A DNA stretch of 64,000 bases from Aeromonas veronii bv. veronii (GCF_000820225.1 NZ_CDDK01000006.1:15032-79031), one strand, 5' to 3'; counted from the stretch's first letter, positions 18,692-28,923 are shown. Notes: a model not told the origin generated them from the sequence alone. Program-made: numbers and translations.

Positions 18692-20689
18692 ATGAGAAAA
18701 ACCGTACTGGTTCAGGCGATCGCCTGCGCACTGATCAGCGGCGCCGCACACGCTGCCGTCAAGGTCGAAGACAAGACATTCAATACCGCAGCCAACATGC
18801 TGGCCTATACCGAATTCGAGCTCTCCGGTGAGCCGCTGGCCGAAGCGCTGGGGCTGGATCTGGACGTGCTGGATGCCAACCGTGCCGATGAGCCGACCCC
18901 GTTCGACTTCGCTGCCGGCATCGAATCCTACGAATACTCCGAAGAGGCGATGTACGCCCTCAACTACCAATCCGGCATGGGCCCGCATCTGGTGAACGGG
19001 CCGCAAAACCTGGCCCGTGGCGGCACCATGGTCTCTCTGGGGCAACGGGTGCTGGCCATGGCCGACGCCGTTGGCTTCCCGGCTGATGAAGTGCCGCAGG
19101 GCATGTATCCCCTCTCCCTGCCCTATGCCTCAGCCAATCCGGAGTTTGCCCAGGCCGTCAACGCCACCCCGGTCAATGGCGACCAGATCACCATCAAAAC
19201 CGCCAAAGGCACCGAAAAAACCGTCAAGACCCAGGTACCCGCCTACTTCCGCGACTACAGCACTCTGCGCTGGAGCGGCAGTGACAACCTGCTGGTGCCC
19301 GCAGCGGTGGGCGGCATCCTGCTCAAAGAGGTGATGTGGTCCCAGGACTTCCTCGGCGGCATGCACGTGGCCGAGAGCGATGAAGAGGTGGAAGCCGCGT
19401 CCGCCACCATGGATCAGGACGGCAAGCACAAGCTGGGCGTCTCTGCCGCCGACGGCTTCAACGGCATGATGCTGACCGAGCAATCCATCGACAAGCTGAC
19501 CATCATGCAGAACCAGCTCGGCTTCGATGGCAAGCAACTGGGCGCCAAGATCACCCCGCAGTACGATCCGGCCAAGGGCGTTGTCTACTTCCCCCATCAG
19601 GTGAAAGTGACCGAAACCAGCAACAACGATGCCGGTGCCATCGGCAAGCTGGAGGTGGTGGATGGCTCCGCCCAGCTGCGCGATGCCTGGATGATGCTGT
19701 GGCCGCTCTCCGAGTTCTACGCTTTCAGCGATCAGCGCAGCGCCAACACCAACCAGAACCCGGCCTTCCACGCCGTGTTTGACGGTGCGCCGTTTGCCGC
19801 CGCACCGGCTGCCAACAAGACCAATGACCTGGGCAACGCCGTTGCGGGCAGCGATGCCTTCTCGCTGGCGATCAATCTCTCCAACCTCACCTTCAAGAAC
19901 CTGGCTGCCCTGCACTTTGATGCCAAGTCTGGCACCCTGGTCGACAGCTGGCAGGCAAGCAAACAGGGCAAGCACGTCACCACCTTTGACGCCGCTTACG
20001 CACTGGTCGCCCTGCAGATTTTCCAGCGCGCTCAGGACGCGCTGCCGGTCGGTTACGCCGCCGGTGACAATGGCGAGCTGAACCTCAAGACCAGGCAGGG
20101 TCAGCAAGCGCTTGAGCTTATCCGCAAGCAGGCCGATTTCATCCTTGCCAACCTCAAGGGCAAAAATGGTCTGGTGCATGACGGCATCACGCTGGGTGGT
20201 AAGCTCGATGCCGGCCACTCCATCGATGCACAGTTCGCCGCCATCCGTGGTCTGACCGCTGCGTTCCTCGCTACCTCCGATGCCAAGTACCGCACTGCCG
20301 CCCGCGAGCTGTTTATCGCTGCCGACAAGGCCTACTTCAATGCCAAAGCGGGCACCTGGCTGGCGGGTAAACAGGGTGAATACACCCCCTGGACCCAGGC
20401 CGCCATCTCCGGCGCCCTGCGCTCTGCCATGCTGAACCTGCGCAACGAAGGGGCCGAGAAGGCGCCCGAGCTGGAGCTGGCCAAGCTGACAGGTCAGTAC
20501 GTCAGCTGGTTCCGTGGCACCGTCAACGGTGGCATGCAGATGGCCGAGTGGATTGGTGACTCCGGCGAAAACATCATCGAAGGTGCCGGCAGCGACACCG
20601 ATGAAGATGGCGTACCGCAAGTGACCGCCGCAGGTGGCAAGCACGGCACCGCCATGGTGATGGCCGCCAAAGCAGTGGTTAGCGAGTAA
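18692..20689 (+). CDS. Large exported protein of unknown function, helical-toroid-like
   Basis: A 665-residue protein with a clear signal peptide cut after SGAAHA (about residue 22). I do not recognise a named family. The C-terminal half (residues about 400-640) alternates helices and short loops, with segments such as FDAAYALVALQIFQRA, GHSIDAQFAAIRGLTAAFLAT and GEYTPWTQAAISGALRSAML. This looks like an alpha/alpha toroid as in six-hairpin glycosidases or cobalamin/thioester-type folds. No catalytic motif is certain. The ATG at 18692 has GAAGGG upstream, better than the ATG 15 bp earlier. It is monocistronic with its own terminator, and is probably periplasmic. Confidence 0.6.
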   Translation: MRKTVLVQAIACALISGAAHAAVKVEDKTFNTAANMLAYTEFELSGEPLAEALGLDLDVLDANRADEPTPFDFAAGIESYEYSEEAMYALNYQSGMGPHLVNGPQNLARGGTMVSLGQRVLAMADAVGFPADEVPQGMYPLSLPYASANPEFAQAVNATPVNGDQITIKTAKGTEKTVKTQVPAYFRDYSTLRWSGSDNLLVPAAVGGILLKEVMWSQDFLGGMHVAESDEEVEAASATMDQDGKHKLGVSAADGFNGMMLTEQSIDKLTIMQNQLGFDGKQLGAKITPQYDPAKGVVYFPHQVKVTETSNNDAGAIGKLEVVDGSAQLRDAWMMLWPLSEFYAFSDQRSANTNQNPAFHAVFDGAPFAAAPAANKTNDLGNAVAGSDAFSLAINLSNLTFKNLAALHFDAKSGTLVDSWQASKQGKHVTTFDAAYALVALQIFQRAQDALPVGYAAGDNGELNLKTRQGQQALELIRKQADFILANLKGKNGLVHDGITLGGKLDAGHSIDAQFAAIRGLTAAFLATSDAKYRTAARELFIAADKAYFNAKAGTWLAGKQGEYTPWTQAAISGALRSAMLNLRNEGAEKAPELELAKLTGQYVSWFRGTVNGGMQMAEWIGDSGENIIEGAGSDTDEDGVPQVTAAGGKHGTAMVMAAKAVVSE

Positions 20690-20712
20690 TCCTCGCCATT
20701 CACCAGCATGAA

Positions 20713-20737
20713 AAAGGGAGCCAAATTGGCTCCCTTT
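20713..20737. terminator. Bidirectional terminator
   Basis: Stem AAAGGGAGCCAA/TTGGCTCCCTTT between the convergent exported-protein gene and glgC, with A and T flanks. Confidence 0.82.
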
Positions 20738-20773
20738 GCATTACAGCGTCTGACACAGTTTCAAGGGGTTTCC

Positions 20774-22048
20774 TCAAACCAGCTTGTCCAGCATCTCCTT
20801 GGTCACCAGCACAATCCCCTGCTCGGAGCGGTAGAAGCGGCGGCTATCCTCATCGGCATTCTCGCCCACCACCAGCCCATCGGGCAGCACACATCCCTTG
20901 TCCACAACCACCCGGCGCAGACGGCAACCGGCGCCGATCTCTACCCCGGGGAAGATGATGGCCTGATCCAGGGTGCAGAAGGAGTGCACCCGCACATTGG
21001 TAAAGAGCACCGAGTTGAGCACAAACGACCCGCTGACGATGGTACCGCCCGAGAACATGGAGTTGATGGTCATGCCGTGCTGACCATTGCGGTCCTGCAC
21101 AAACTTGGCAGGTGGCGTCAGGGTCTGGCTGGTCCAGATGGGCCAGTTCTGATCGTAGATATCGAGCTCGGGCAGCACGGAGGCGAGATCCATGTTCGCT
21201 TCCCAGAACGAGTCCAGCGTACCCACGTCACGCCAGTAAGGCTTTTGCCCCTCGCGCGCCCCGACACAGGACATGTTGAAGGGGTGAGCAAATGCCATCC
21301 CCTCCTCCACGATGCGGGGGATCACGTCCATCCCGAAGTCGTGTTTGGAGTCCTGATTGTGAATGTCCTCCTCCAGCAGTTGGTAGAGGTACTCCGCCTC
21401 GAAGATATAGATCCCCATGGAGGCCAGCGAGCGATCTTCGCAACCCGGCATGGCGGGCGGATTGGCCGGTTTTTCGACGAAGGCGCGGATCTTGCGCTGC
21501 TCGTCGATATCCATGATCCCGAAGGCGGATGCCTCGGCCCGCGGCACCTCGATACAAGCCACAGTCACCTTGGCGCCAAGGCGCACATGGTCGAGCAGCA
21601 TGGCAGCGTAATCCATCTTGTAGATGTGATCCCCCGCCAGCACCACCAGGTATTTGGGGCCGTAGTCGCGGATGATATCGACGTTCTGATAGATGGCATC
21701 GGCGGTGCCGCGATACCAGTGCACCTCGTCCACCCGTTGCTGGGCAGGGAGCAGGTCGATGAATTCGTTCATCTGGTAACGCAGGAAGGACCAGCCCGAT
21801 TGCAGGTGACGCAGCAGGCTGTGAGATTTGTATTGGGTGACTACACCAACGCGGCGGATCCCCGAGTTGATACAGTTGGAGAGCACAAAATCAATGATCC
21901 GGAATTTGCCACCGAAATGGACGGCAGGCTTGGCGCGGTTGTCAGTCAACTGCTTCAGGCGACTACCACGTCCACCCGCCAGCACCAGTGCCATACTCTG
22001 GTTCAATAATTGTCGTGCTTTGGCACTATTTTCGGGCTCTAACAACAT
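20774..22048 (-). CDS. glgC: Glucose-1-phosphate adenylyltransferase
   Basis: A 424-residue ADP-glucose pyrophosphorylase, the committed step of glycogen synthesis. The N-terminal nucleotide site is [39 protein letters not shown], the sugar-phosphate region [13 protein letters not shown] and a C-terminal left-handed beta-helix with [12 protein letters not shown] follow. The length matches the allosteric bacterial enzyme. AGAGGT precedes the ATG. The other glycogen genes are not adjacent, unlike the glgBXCAP cluster of E. coli. Confidence 0.95.
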   Translation of the reverse strand: MLLEPENSAKARQLLNQSMALVLAGGRGSRLKQLTDNRAKPAVHFGGKFRIIDFVLSNCINSGIRRVGVVTQYKSHSLLRHLQSGWSFLRYQMNEFIDLLPAQQRVDEVHWYRGTADAIYQNVDIIRDYGPKYLVVLAGDHIYKMDYAAMLLDHVRLGAKVTVACIEVPRAEASAFGIMDIDEQRKIRAFVEKPANPPAMPGCEDRSLASMGIYIFEAEYLYQLLEEDIHNQDSKHDFGMDVIPRIVEEGMAFAHPFNMSCVGAREGQKPYWRDVGTLDSFWEANMDLASVLPELDIYDQNWPIWTSQTLTPPAKFVQDRNGQHGMTINSMFSGGTIVSGSFVLNSVLFTNVRVHSFCTLDQAIIFPGVEIGAGCRLRRVVVDKGCVLPDGLVVGENADEDSRRFYRSEQGIVLVTKEMLDKLV

Positions 22049-22237
22049 GATTTACCTCTGCCTTGTTTGATCTATTTTCAACTCATCTTCGCCTGTTTCG
22101 GCACCTGTGAAAGTGGTTTCACTCACATTTAACCGATCTCAATTGACCCTTTTCGCCGAGTTGCGAGGAATAGCATGCTTTGCTCCGCCAGCTTGGTTAA
22201 AATTCCCCCACAAAGCAGCCACTTCAAGGATGACAAG

Positions 22238-23878
22238 ATGGTTCACAAGCTCGGACGTACCCTCTTTCTGATCGCCACCATAGTGACCATACCCCTGCTG
22301 CTCCTGCAAGCAGTTTGGTTGGCCCTTCAGAGCACACCGCTCACTTTGGCCATTATTCTGGCCACCACACTGCTTGGCATGATCCTGCTGTTGATGTTGG
22401 CCATACGCACCATGGATGGCATGCTCCAGCATCAGGAGCTCATCTGGGTCAAGGCGATCAGGGGGCGGGATCCCTCACAACTCGATGAGCCCGCCTCCCA
22501 GGAGGTGCTGCAACAGCTGCTGGAACAGTTCGAAAGCGCCGAGCAGAGCGCTCATCGCCAGCTGACCGAGCTCAGCAATCTGGCCACCACAGACGAGCTG
22601 ACTCAGCTACTCAACCGCCACGCGTTTCGCCGCGACATGACCGAGTTGCTGCAGCGGGATCAGGACACCCAGACCGCGACCCTGGTGCTGATCCGTGCCA
22701 CCGAGCTTGGCAAGATCAACGCCCAGCGCGGCTTCCAGTCTGGTGATGCCTATATCAAGGACATGGCCGCTCTCATCAAGCGGGTGGTAAGCCGCTTCCC
22801 GGGCAATCAGGTCTACCGCATTTCGGGGGCTGATTTCGCCGTGCTGGTGCAACCGGTGGCCAATATTCCTCCCCATCTGCTGGGGCAGGATTTGAAGGTG
22901 GCCTTCGATCACTATCAGGATCAGCACGAGCTGGAGAGCACCGGTTACTCGGGGCTGACCAAGCTCAGCAGCGGCCAGAAAATTGAAGCCGTGCTGGCCA
23001 GAGCGGATCTGGCGCTGGCTCGCGCCCAGACCGAAACTATCAACGGCTGGGCCATCCAGCAGGATGACAGCGCCTCCGATCTGCAGGGGCAACACCACTG
23101 GCGCGACGTGCTGACCGAAGTGCTGGCGCAGGAGCGGCTCAGCTTTACCTATCAGCCAATCCAGCCCCTGCACCGCAGCATGCTGGCTTACAACGAGATC
23201 TACACCCGCTTCAGCGGCAATGACGGCACTGCCCTGCCCACCGACACCCTGTTTGCCATGGCCCAGCGGCTGGATATGGTGATGCGGCTGGAGCAGCTGG
23301 TCATTACCCACATCATGCGCCAGTACCGGGCCTTTGGTGCCAACCAGAGTCGCTGGGGGATCAACCTCTCCCCCAACTTGCTGCAAAACAGCGCCTTCCT
23401 GATCTGGCTTGACCGCCAGCTGCTCAAAGATCCCAATACCAGCGCCAATCTGGTGTTCGAACTGGATGAAGAGCATCTGGAGCGCAACCTGACCGGCGCC
23501 AAGCGGGTGTTTGAACTGCTGCGCCGCAACGGCAGCCGCTCGGCCATCGCCAATTTCGGCAAAGGGATCGGCTCCTTTACCCTGTTTCGCGAGCTCAAGC
23601 CCGACTATATCAAGCTGGACCCTGCCCTGATCACCGGGCTGGAGCAGGATCAGACCAACCAGCAGTTCGTGCGGATGATCGTCGATGTATCACATCGGAT
23701 GGGGTGTCAGGTGATTGCAGAGGGGGTAGAACAGCTTGGCCAGAAACAGCTGCTGCAGGGGATGTACGTGGATGGTTTGCAGGGCTATCTGATCGCCCGG
23801 CCGCAACCGCTGCGACCGGATATCAGCCAGCTGGGGCTCTTTACTGAGGATGCTTCAGCTTCAAAAGGGTCAGAATGA
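22238..23878 (+). CDS. Membrane protein with degenerate GGDEF and EAL domains (CsrD/MshH-like)
   Basis: A 546-residue protein. Two membrane helices lie at about 8-30 and 37-57. A GGDEF-type domain follows, in which the active motif is replaced by SGADF (about residue 197). Next is an EAL-type domain in which EAL becomes NEI (AYNEIYTRF), ELTE becomes ELDEE, and the DD metal pair becomes AN (IANFGKGIGSF). Catalysis of c-di-GMP synthesis or breakdown is therefore unlikely. This pattern recalls CsrD, which steers RNase E to CsrB-type RNAs. The start at 22238 follows AAGGATG; an upstream ATG at 22175 lacks such support. Its 3' end overlaps the next gene on the opposite strand by 38 bp. Confidence 0.75.
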   Translation: MVHKLGRTLFLIATIVTIPLLLLQAVWLALQSTPLTLAIILATTLLGMILLLMLAIRTMDGMLQHQELIWVKAIRGRDPSQLDEPASQEVLQQLLEQFESAEQSAHRQLTELSNLATTDELTQLLNRHAFRRDMTELLQRDQDTQTATLVLIRATELGKINAQRGFQSGDAYIKDMAALIKRVVSRFPGNQVYRISGADFAVLVQPVANIPPHLLGQDLKVAFDHYQDQHELESTGYSGLTKLSSGQKIEAVLARADLALARAQTETINGWAIQQDDSASDLQGQHHWRDVLTEVLAQERLSFTYQPIQPLHRSMLAYNEIYTRFSGNDGTALPTDTLFAMAQRLDMVMRLEQLVITHIMRQYRAFGANQSRWGINLSPNLLQNSAFLIWLDRQLLKDPNTSANLVFELDEEHLERNLTGAKRVFELLRRNGSRSAIANFGKGIGSFTLFRELKPDYIKLDPALITGLEQDQTNQQFVRMIVDVSHRMGCQVIAEGVEQLGQKQLLQGMYVDGLQGYLIARPQPLRPDISQLGLFTEDASASKGSE

Positions 23879-24335
23879 TGTCATTGAGCTGGCGATAACG
23901 CTCCAGCTCTTTCTGATCGTAACGGGTTGCCAGCGTGGTGGGGTTGTGGCGATTTTTGAGGTAACGGTTGATTTGCAGGCGATTGAACCCCGCCACCTGA
24001 TAGACCTGGCCAAGCAGGGTATTGAGTTCATCGTGCTCCAGACCGGCTCTGGCCAGATAGTCCCCATCGGCGGGACTCTCGGTCTGGTGACTCCACTTGC
24101 CAATGCGACCGCTCTCTTGCAGATAGCTGAGCCACTGCTCGATATAGAGGGGTTTGCACCCCGCCAACAGATTGAAAAAGCCCACCGCGTCGCAACGACA
24201 ACCGCTCAGGAGCACGACCGCCAGCTTATCATCATCGCATTGGAAGGTCACAGGTCCGACTTGCGCCCAATCCAGCGCCTGCACCCGAATGCTGGCCTTC
24301 TCACCCGCAGCTCCCGTTACGTCGAATACAAACAT
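23841..24335 (-). CDS. Conserved protein of unknown function
   Basis: A 164-residue soluble, acidic protein that I cannot assign. It starts MFVFDVTGAAGEKASIRVQA after a near-consensus GGGAGGAG ribosome site, which makes it credible. The C-terminal half is helical (YLARAGLEHDELNTLLGQVY, YDQKELERYRQLNDIILTLL). The 3' end overlaps the convergent degenerate GGDEF-EAL gene by 38 bp, so the two transcripts are antisense at their tails. Confidence 0.65.
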   Translation of the reverse strand: MFVFDVTGAAGEKASIRVQALDWAQVGPVTFQCDDDKLAVVLLSGCRCDAVGFFNLLAGCKPLYIEQWLSYLQESGRIGKWSHQTESPADGDYLARAGLEHDELNTLLGQVYQVAGFNRLQINRYLKNRHNPTTLATRYDQKELERYRQLNDIILTLLKLKHPQ

Positions 24336-24433
24336 GGTGCTCCTCCCTTGGCAAAAGGTTGATGATGGACCATCCCCCTGACAGGTGCAAAGGCAAATCG
24401 GCTTTTAACTCATCAATCGGGCCATTCGACCAT

Positions 24434-24467
24434 AAAAAAGACCGGCCCCCTCACGGGTGCCGGTCTT
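24434..24467 (-). terminator. Terminator after DUF2750-like gene
   Basis: Stem AAGACCGGC/GCCGGTCTT with a 12-nt loop and a U-run on the minus-strand transcript. Confidence 0.78.
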
Positions 24468-24510
24468 TGTCACGATGGCCTGTACGTTCAGGCCATCAAT
24501 GGAGGCGCTT

Positions 24511-24873
24511 TCAGGCGTCCAGTTCAACCAGTGCCTTGGCCAGCTCGATGGGTTCGAGCTCCTGGCCTTCCAGATCGGCGTTCCAGTTCGGGCCGACCAG
24601 CACATCATCTTCATCCAGATCGTTGATCCAGATATCGAGAAACTCTTCCAGATCGATCACTTCCGGCTCGTAATCGGCCCACTCGTCGACGCAGTGCAGA
24701 CGGGCGTCCTCTTCGGCAGACCAGAGCGGCATCACGTCGGCATCTTCAAATTCGGCGGAGCGGCAGACGACCCAGTCTTCCCCATAGCGCAGACCCCACA
24801 CCTGACCCGACTCGCGGACTTGTTCGATAAACAGTTGGAAATTGGCGTCAAGGTTGTCGTTAAGCATGCTCAT
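24511..24873 (-). CDS. DUF2750-type acidic protein
   Basis: A 120-residue, strongly acidic protein. Its pattern ANFQLFIEQVRESGQVWGLRYGEDW, PLWSAEEDARLHCVDEWADY and IDLEEFLDIWINDLDEDD matches the DUF2750 family (function unknown; short alpha/beta proteins common in gammaproteobacteria). The ATG at 24873 is preferred; a second ATG at 24867 is possible. It has its own terminator. Confidence 0.72.
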   Translation of the reverse strand: MSMLNDNLDANFQLFIEQVRESGQVWGLRYGEDWVVCRSAEFEDADVMPLWSAEEDARLHCVDEWADYEPEVIDLEEFLDIWINDLDEDDVLVGPNWNADLEGQELEPIELAKALVELDA

Positions 24874-24962
24874 GGGATTCTCTCTTTCTTTCGGGTGCTG
24901 CGGCATTGTCGGGCGACAATACGATGGCCAAATGGTGTCGTAAAAGTGACATGGACTCAAGC

Positions 24963-25004
24963 ATATTGGGGTTATTCCGGGAAAAAAGCCGGGATAACCC
25001 ATAT
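24963..25004. repeat. Long imperfect inverted repeat
   Basis: Arms of about 17 nt (ATATTGGGGTTATTCCGGG / CCGGGATAACCCATAT) flank an A-rich 6-7 nt loop. It lies between gsk and the DUF2750-like gene. It is a strong RNA hairpin without a clean T-run. Confidence 0.5.
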
Positions 25005-25012
25005 TTGCTTGC

Positions 25013-25037
25013 AAAAACGCCTCCCGATGGAGGCGTC
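25013..25037 (-). terminator. Terminator of gsk
   Basis: Stem ACGCCTC/GAGGCGT with a five-base U-run on the minus-strand transcript, immediately after the gsk stop. Confidence 0.8.
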
Positions 25038-25053
25038 TTGCAGATTCAGGAGA

Positions 25054-26358
25054 TCAACGCTCCCAGTAAACCTCTTCCAGGCTGTCCTCTTTCTCCGGCA
25101 AACCGCGGGAGAGACGGGGGCTGCTCTGGGCCAACACCTCGTAGCTGACGCGGTTGGCGTATTTGCACACCTGGGCCAGTGAGGAGTAAGTCAGGAACTC
25201 GGAGATGTGCTTGGCGGAGTTGGGCACATTCATCCGGTGATAAGAGTTGGCCACCATGTCGTGCAGCACAGCGGAAAGGGCGCCATCCCCTGCCCCGTTG
25301 GTGTTCTTGATCTTCTCCGGGCCACCCATGTACGGGGAGATGTGGGAGTAGATGCGGGCCGGTTTACGGCACTTGGCGCGGGCCATCGGGCGGCTGAACT
25401 CATACATGTTGAACTCGGGGATAACGCCGGGCAACAGGGTATGAGTGGTCTCGCGCTTGTAGTCCTCATCGGTGTAGCTCGCCATGTAGAGGCCGATGGG
25501 GCCAGCAGTACAGAGCACCATGTCGGCCCAGTCGAGCGCCTTGTCGGCCGCACCGAGCGGATCAGCGATACCGGTCAGGGCTTCACCTTCGTCTTCGTTC
25601 ATCGCCAGCACGGTCACGTTTTCGGCAATGAAGTCGCGCCACCACTGGGGATTTTCGTCGATGACGAAACGGGTGCCCAGGGTCAGCACCACGGGAATAC
25701 CGGCCTCGCGGGCATAACGCACCGCGGTCATGGCCGCCTCTTTCATCGGATCACCATCGTCACCACGCACCAGATAGGCGGTGATCACCAGGGCAGATGC
25801 CCCTTTGATCACATCCTCCGGAATATGCTGCACATCCAGCTGGTTCATCTTGCCGGCGTTGATGCCGAAGCTGCGCTCGCCGCACTCGGTAATGAAAGTG
25901 AAGCAACGGCCGATGGGGCCATCAACTGGCTGCAGATAGTCCAGATTGACGCGGGAAGAGGTGTTGCACAGATAACGGTAGGCGTAGCAGCCGATGCGAA
26001 TGTCCTGACTCATCACACCCAGCAGGATGGAGTGGGAATCGGCCAGTACCGAGTAGTTGTGTACCGTGTTGCCAATGGTGCCACCGGCAAACTCGCTCAC
26101 CACCATGTTGTTGGCCTTGAGCTCGTCATAAATGCGTTCTGCCACGTCGTCGTTGATGACGACGGAGTGCCCCTTGCTCAGACCATAACGGGTCAGAAAG
26201 TCTTCATCCACATGGGCTTCGATATCAACCAGGGTCTGATCAATCCCGACCACGTAGGCTTTGCCCAGCTCGGTTAACAGGGGATTTTGCGGAACCAGGG
26301 GATCGCGTCTGTCGACAGGGAAGTAGTGTTTGGACTTGCGCTGACCGGGAAATTTCAT
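25054..26358 (-). CDS. gsk: Inosine/guanosine kinase
   Basis: A 434-residue PfkB/ribokinase-family kinase, the same length as E. coli Gsk. It phosphorylates guanosine and inosine in purine salvage. Visible features are the N-terminal MKFPGQRKSKHYFPVDRRDP, the sugar-binding SEFAGGTIGNTVHNYSVLA, and the C-terminal anion-hole motif KNTNGAGDGALSAVLHDM with the catalytic Asp. The ribosome site is weak, but the N-terminus matches the family. adk and hemH lie further upstream on the same strand, the order known in Enterobacterales. Confidence 0.95.
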   Translation of the reverse strand: MKFPGQRKSKHYFPVDRRDPLVPQNPLLTELGKAYVVGIDQTLVDIEAHVDEDFLTRYGLSKGHSVVINDDVAERIYDELKANNMVVSEFAGGTIGNTVHNYSVLADSHSILLGVMSQDIRIGCYAYRYLCNTSSRVNLDYLQPVDGPIGRCFTFITECGERSFGINAGKMNQLDVQHIPEDVIKGASALVITAYLVRGDDGDPMKEAAMTAVRYAREAGIPVVLTLGTRFVIDENPQWWRDFIAENVTVLAMNEDEGEALTGIADPLGAADKALDWADMVLCTAGPIGLYMASYTDEDYKRETTHTLLPGVIPEFNMYEFSRPMARAKCRKPARIYSHISPYMGGPEKIKNTNGAGDGALSAVLHDMVANSYHRMNVPNSAKHISEFLTYSSLAQVCKYANRVSYEVLAQSSPRLSRGLPEKEDSLEEVYWER

Positions 26359-26492
26359 GGCAATGTTCTGTGCTCTGGGGGAAAGAGGGGCGGGATTTTA
26401 ACACAATCCGCCGCCCCGAAAAGTCGCCCTGTTTAAATAATGGAGTCAGTATAGACAAGGCTTGCAAGGAAAAACGTTTGCCTTTTCACCAT

Positions 26493-26517
26493 AAAAAAAC
26501 CACCCCGTGCGGGGTGG
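26493..26517 (-). terminator. Terminator of the MAPEG gene
   Basis: Stem CCACCCC/GGGGTGG with a 4-nt loop and a seven-base U-run on the minus-strand transcript. Confidence 0.85.
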
Positions 26518-26544
26518 CTCCATAGCATAAAAAATCGCTAGTTT

Positions 26545-26937
26545 TCAGGCGGCCGCCATGCCCTGAAACAGGGCCAGCAGCGAGAAGAGGCCGAGGGCGA
26601 GCCAGAACAGCAAGGTCCCCAGAAAACGGGGCACATTGGGGGCTTTGGGGATCTGGATGCCGATGGCATGCAGGATGCGGCCAACCAGTAGCATGGCGCC
26701 ACCGGTATGCAGCCAGAGCGCACCGGCACCGGAGAGCTCGCACAGCGCCATCAGCAGCAGGGTCAGCGGCACATACTCGGCAAAATTACCGTGGGCCCGG
26801 ATCGCCGCCAGCAGCTCGGGGGCCTCCCCCTGCCCTATCATCACCCCGAACTGGGCGCGGCGTTTGACCACCCAGAAGGAGAGCCCCAAAAACAGCAGCC
26901 CCAGCAAGCCTGCGTAAATCAGCGTGATATGCACCAT
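26545..26937 (-). CDS. MAPEG family membrane protein
   Basis: A 130-residue inner-membrane protein with four hydrophobic helices. The motif PELLAAIRAHGNFAEYVPLTLLLMALCE is the MAPEG signature (RxxxNxxE-type, membrane-associated eicosanoid and glutathione metabolism). Bacterial members may have glutathione transferase or peroxidase activity, which is not established here. AAGGAG precedes the ATG. It lies 35 bp after hemH and is probably cotranscribed with it. Confidence 0.85.
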   Translation of the reverse strand: MVHITLIYAGLLGLLFLGLSFWVVKRRAQFGVMIGQGEAPELLAAIRAHGNFAEYVPLTLLLMALCELSGAGALWLHTGGAMLLVGRILHAIGIQIPKAPNVPRFLGTLLFWLALGLFSLLALFQGMAAA

Positions 26938-26971
26938 AAGACGACTCCTTGTTTGACTGGCTGCAGGTCAC

Positions 26972-27946
26972 TCATGCCAATTCGCGGCAGATGAGTGAGA
27001 CCATCATCCTGATGTGGGCCTGATCGCTGTTGAGGGCCGGAATATATTCAAACCGCTCGCCACCGGCCTCCATGAAGATCTCCCGGTTCTGTACCTGAAT
27101 TTCCTCGAGGGTTTCGAGGCAATCGGCCGCAAAGGCAGGACAAATTACATCGAGCCGCTTGATGCCCGCAGCAGGCATACCGCCAATGGTCACGTCTGTG
27201 TAGGGCTTGAGCCACTCCTCCTTGCCAAAGCGAGACTGGAAACTGGCCGTCCACTGCCCGGCCTCCAGCCCGAGCGCCTCGGCCAGCAAGCTGGCGGTAT
27301 GGCGACACTGGTGACCATAGGGGTCCCCTTCGTTCTCGTAGCGCTCGGGAATACCGTGGAACGACATCAGTAGGTGATCACCCTGACCGTGCTGCTCCCA
27401 GTGACGGCGCACGCTCATGGCCAGCGCCTGAATGTATTCGGGGTGGGCGTGATAATCACGAATGAGCCGTACCACCGGCAGATTGCGTTCTCTCTTCATC
27501 GCCTTGCCCCAGGCATCGAAGACCGAGGCGGTGGTACTGACCGAATATTGCGGATAGAGCGGCAACAGGATCACCCGGTTGACCCCTTTGGCCTTGAGCG
27601 CCTGCCAGCCATCATTCACTGACGGGGAACCATAGGTCATCGCCAGCTCCACCGGCACCTCAACCCCCTCCCGCTTGAGCTCCTGCTCCAGCGCAGCACG
27701 CTGCTGCTTGCTTATCACCATCAGCGGCGAGCCCTGCTCGGTCCAGACCTGCTGATAGAGCTTGGCCACTTTGGGCGAGCGCGTCGGCAAGATGATGAAG
27801 TGGAGCAGCGGGCACCAGAGGTAACGGGGCAGGTCCACCACACGGGGATCGTGCAGAAACTGGCTGAGGAACGCTTTGACGGCAGCGGTGGTCGGTGCGG
27901 CTGGGGTACCCAGATTGACCAGCAATATTCCGGTTTTCGTGGTCAC
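26972..27946 (-). CDS. hemH: Ferrochelatase
   Basis: A 324-residue enzyme that inserts Fe2+ into protoporphyrin IX, the last step of heme synthesis. It reads TGILLVNLGTPAAPTTAAV at the N-terminus. The catalytic His lies in LLMSFHGIPERY, and the conserved VICPAFAADCLETLEEI follows. I chose the GTG at 27946: AGGAAG lies 6 bases upstream, and the length is close to E. coli HemH (320). The ATG at 27970 adds eight residues, has no ribosome site, and sits next to the adk terminator. An MAPEG gene follows closely. Confidence 0.93.
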   Translation of the reverse strand: MTTKTGILLVNLGTPAAPTTAAVKAFLSQFLHDPRVVDLPRYLWCPLLHFIILPTRSPKVAKLYQQVWTEQGSPLMVISKQQRAALEQELKREGVEVPVELAMTYGSPSVNDGWQALKAKGVNRVILLPLYPQYSVSTTASVFDAWGKAMKRERNLPVVRLIRDYHAHPEYIQALAMSVRRHWEQHGQGDHLLMSFHGIPERYENEGDPYGHQCRHTASLLAEALGLEAGQWTASFQSRFGKEEWLKPYTDVTIGGMPAAGIKRLDVICPAFAADCLETLEEIQVQNREIFMEAGGERFEYIPALNSDQAHIRMMVSLICRELA

Positions 27947-27975
27947 GTTGGCTTCCTGTCTATCTGTCATTATGC

Positions 27976-27998
27976 AAAAAGGGCCCGACAGGGCCCTT
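27976..27998 (-). terminator. Terminator of adk
   Basis: Stem AAGGGCCC/GGGCCCTT with a 4-nt loop and a U-run on the minus-strand transcript. It lies in the short adk-hemH gap, so hemH needs a promoter of its own or read-through. Confidence 0.82.
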
Positions 27999-28044
27999 CT
28001 CTTTATTTATCTGATGGCACGGGAAACAGTGCCGGCAGCAAAGA

Positions 28045-28755
<711 letters not shown>

Positions 28756-28895
28756 CTACAAGGGTGAGCCACTTGAATGAGCACTTTATCACCACAATAA
28801 CCGGCTGATCGAACAGGATTTCATCGCAAGGGGAAGACGCAAAAATAGCTAGGGATTCAGCATAGAGCGCCAAAAGCAGGAAGGAGGTACGACAG

Positions 28896-28923
28896 AAAAA
28901 AAGATCCCGGCTCAGGGCCGGGA
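28896..28923 (-). terminator. Terminator of miaE
   Basis: Stem TCCCGG/CCGGGA with a 7-nt loop and a seven-base U-run on the minus-strand transcript, about 70 bp past the miaE stop. Confidence 0.72.

Noticed and set aside
19130-20644. 504-codon minus-strand frame opposite the exported protein
   Set aside because: The plus-strand gene has a signal peptide, ribosome site and terminator. The opposite frame has none and reads as a codon shadow.
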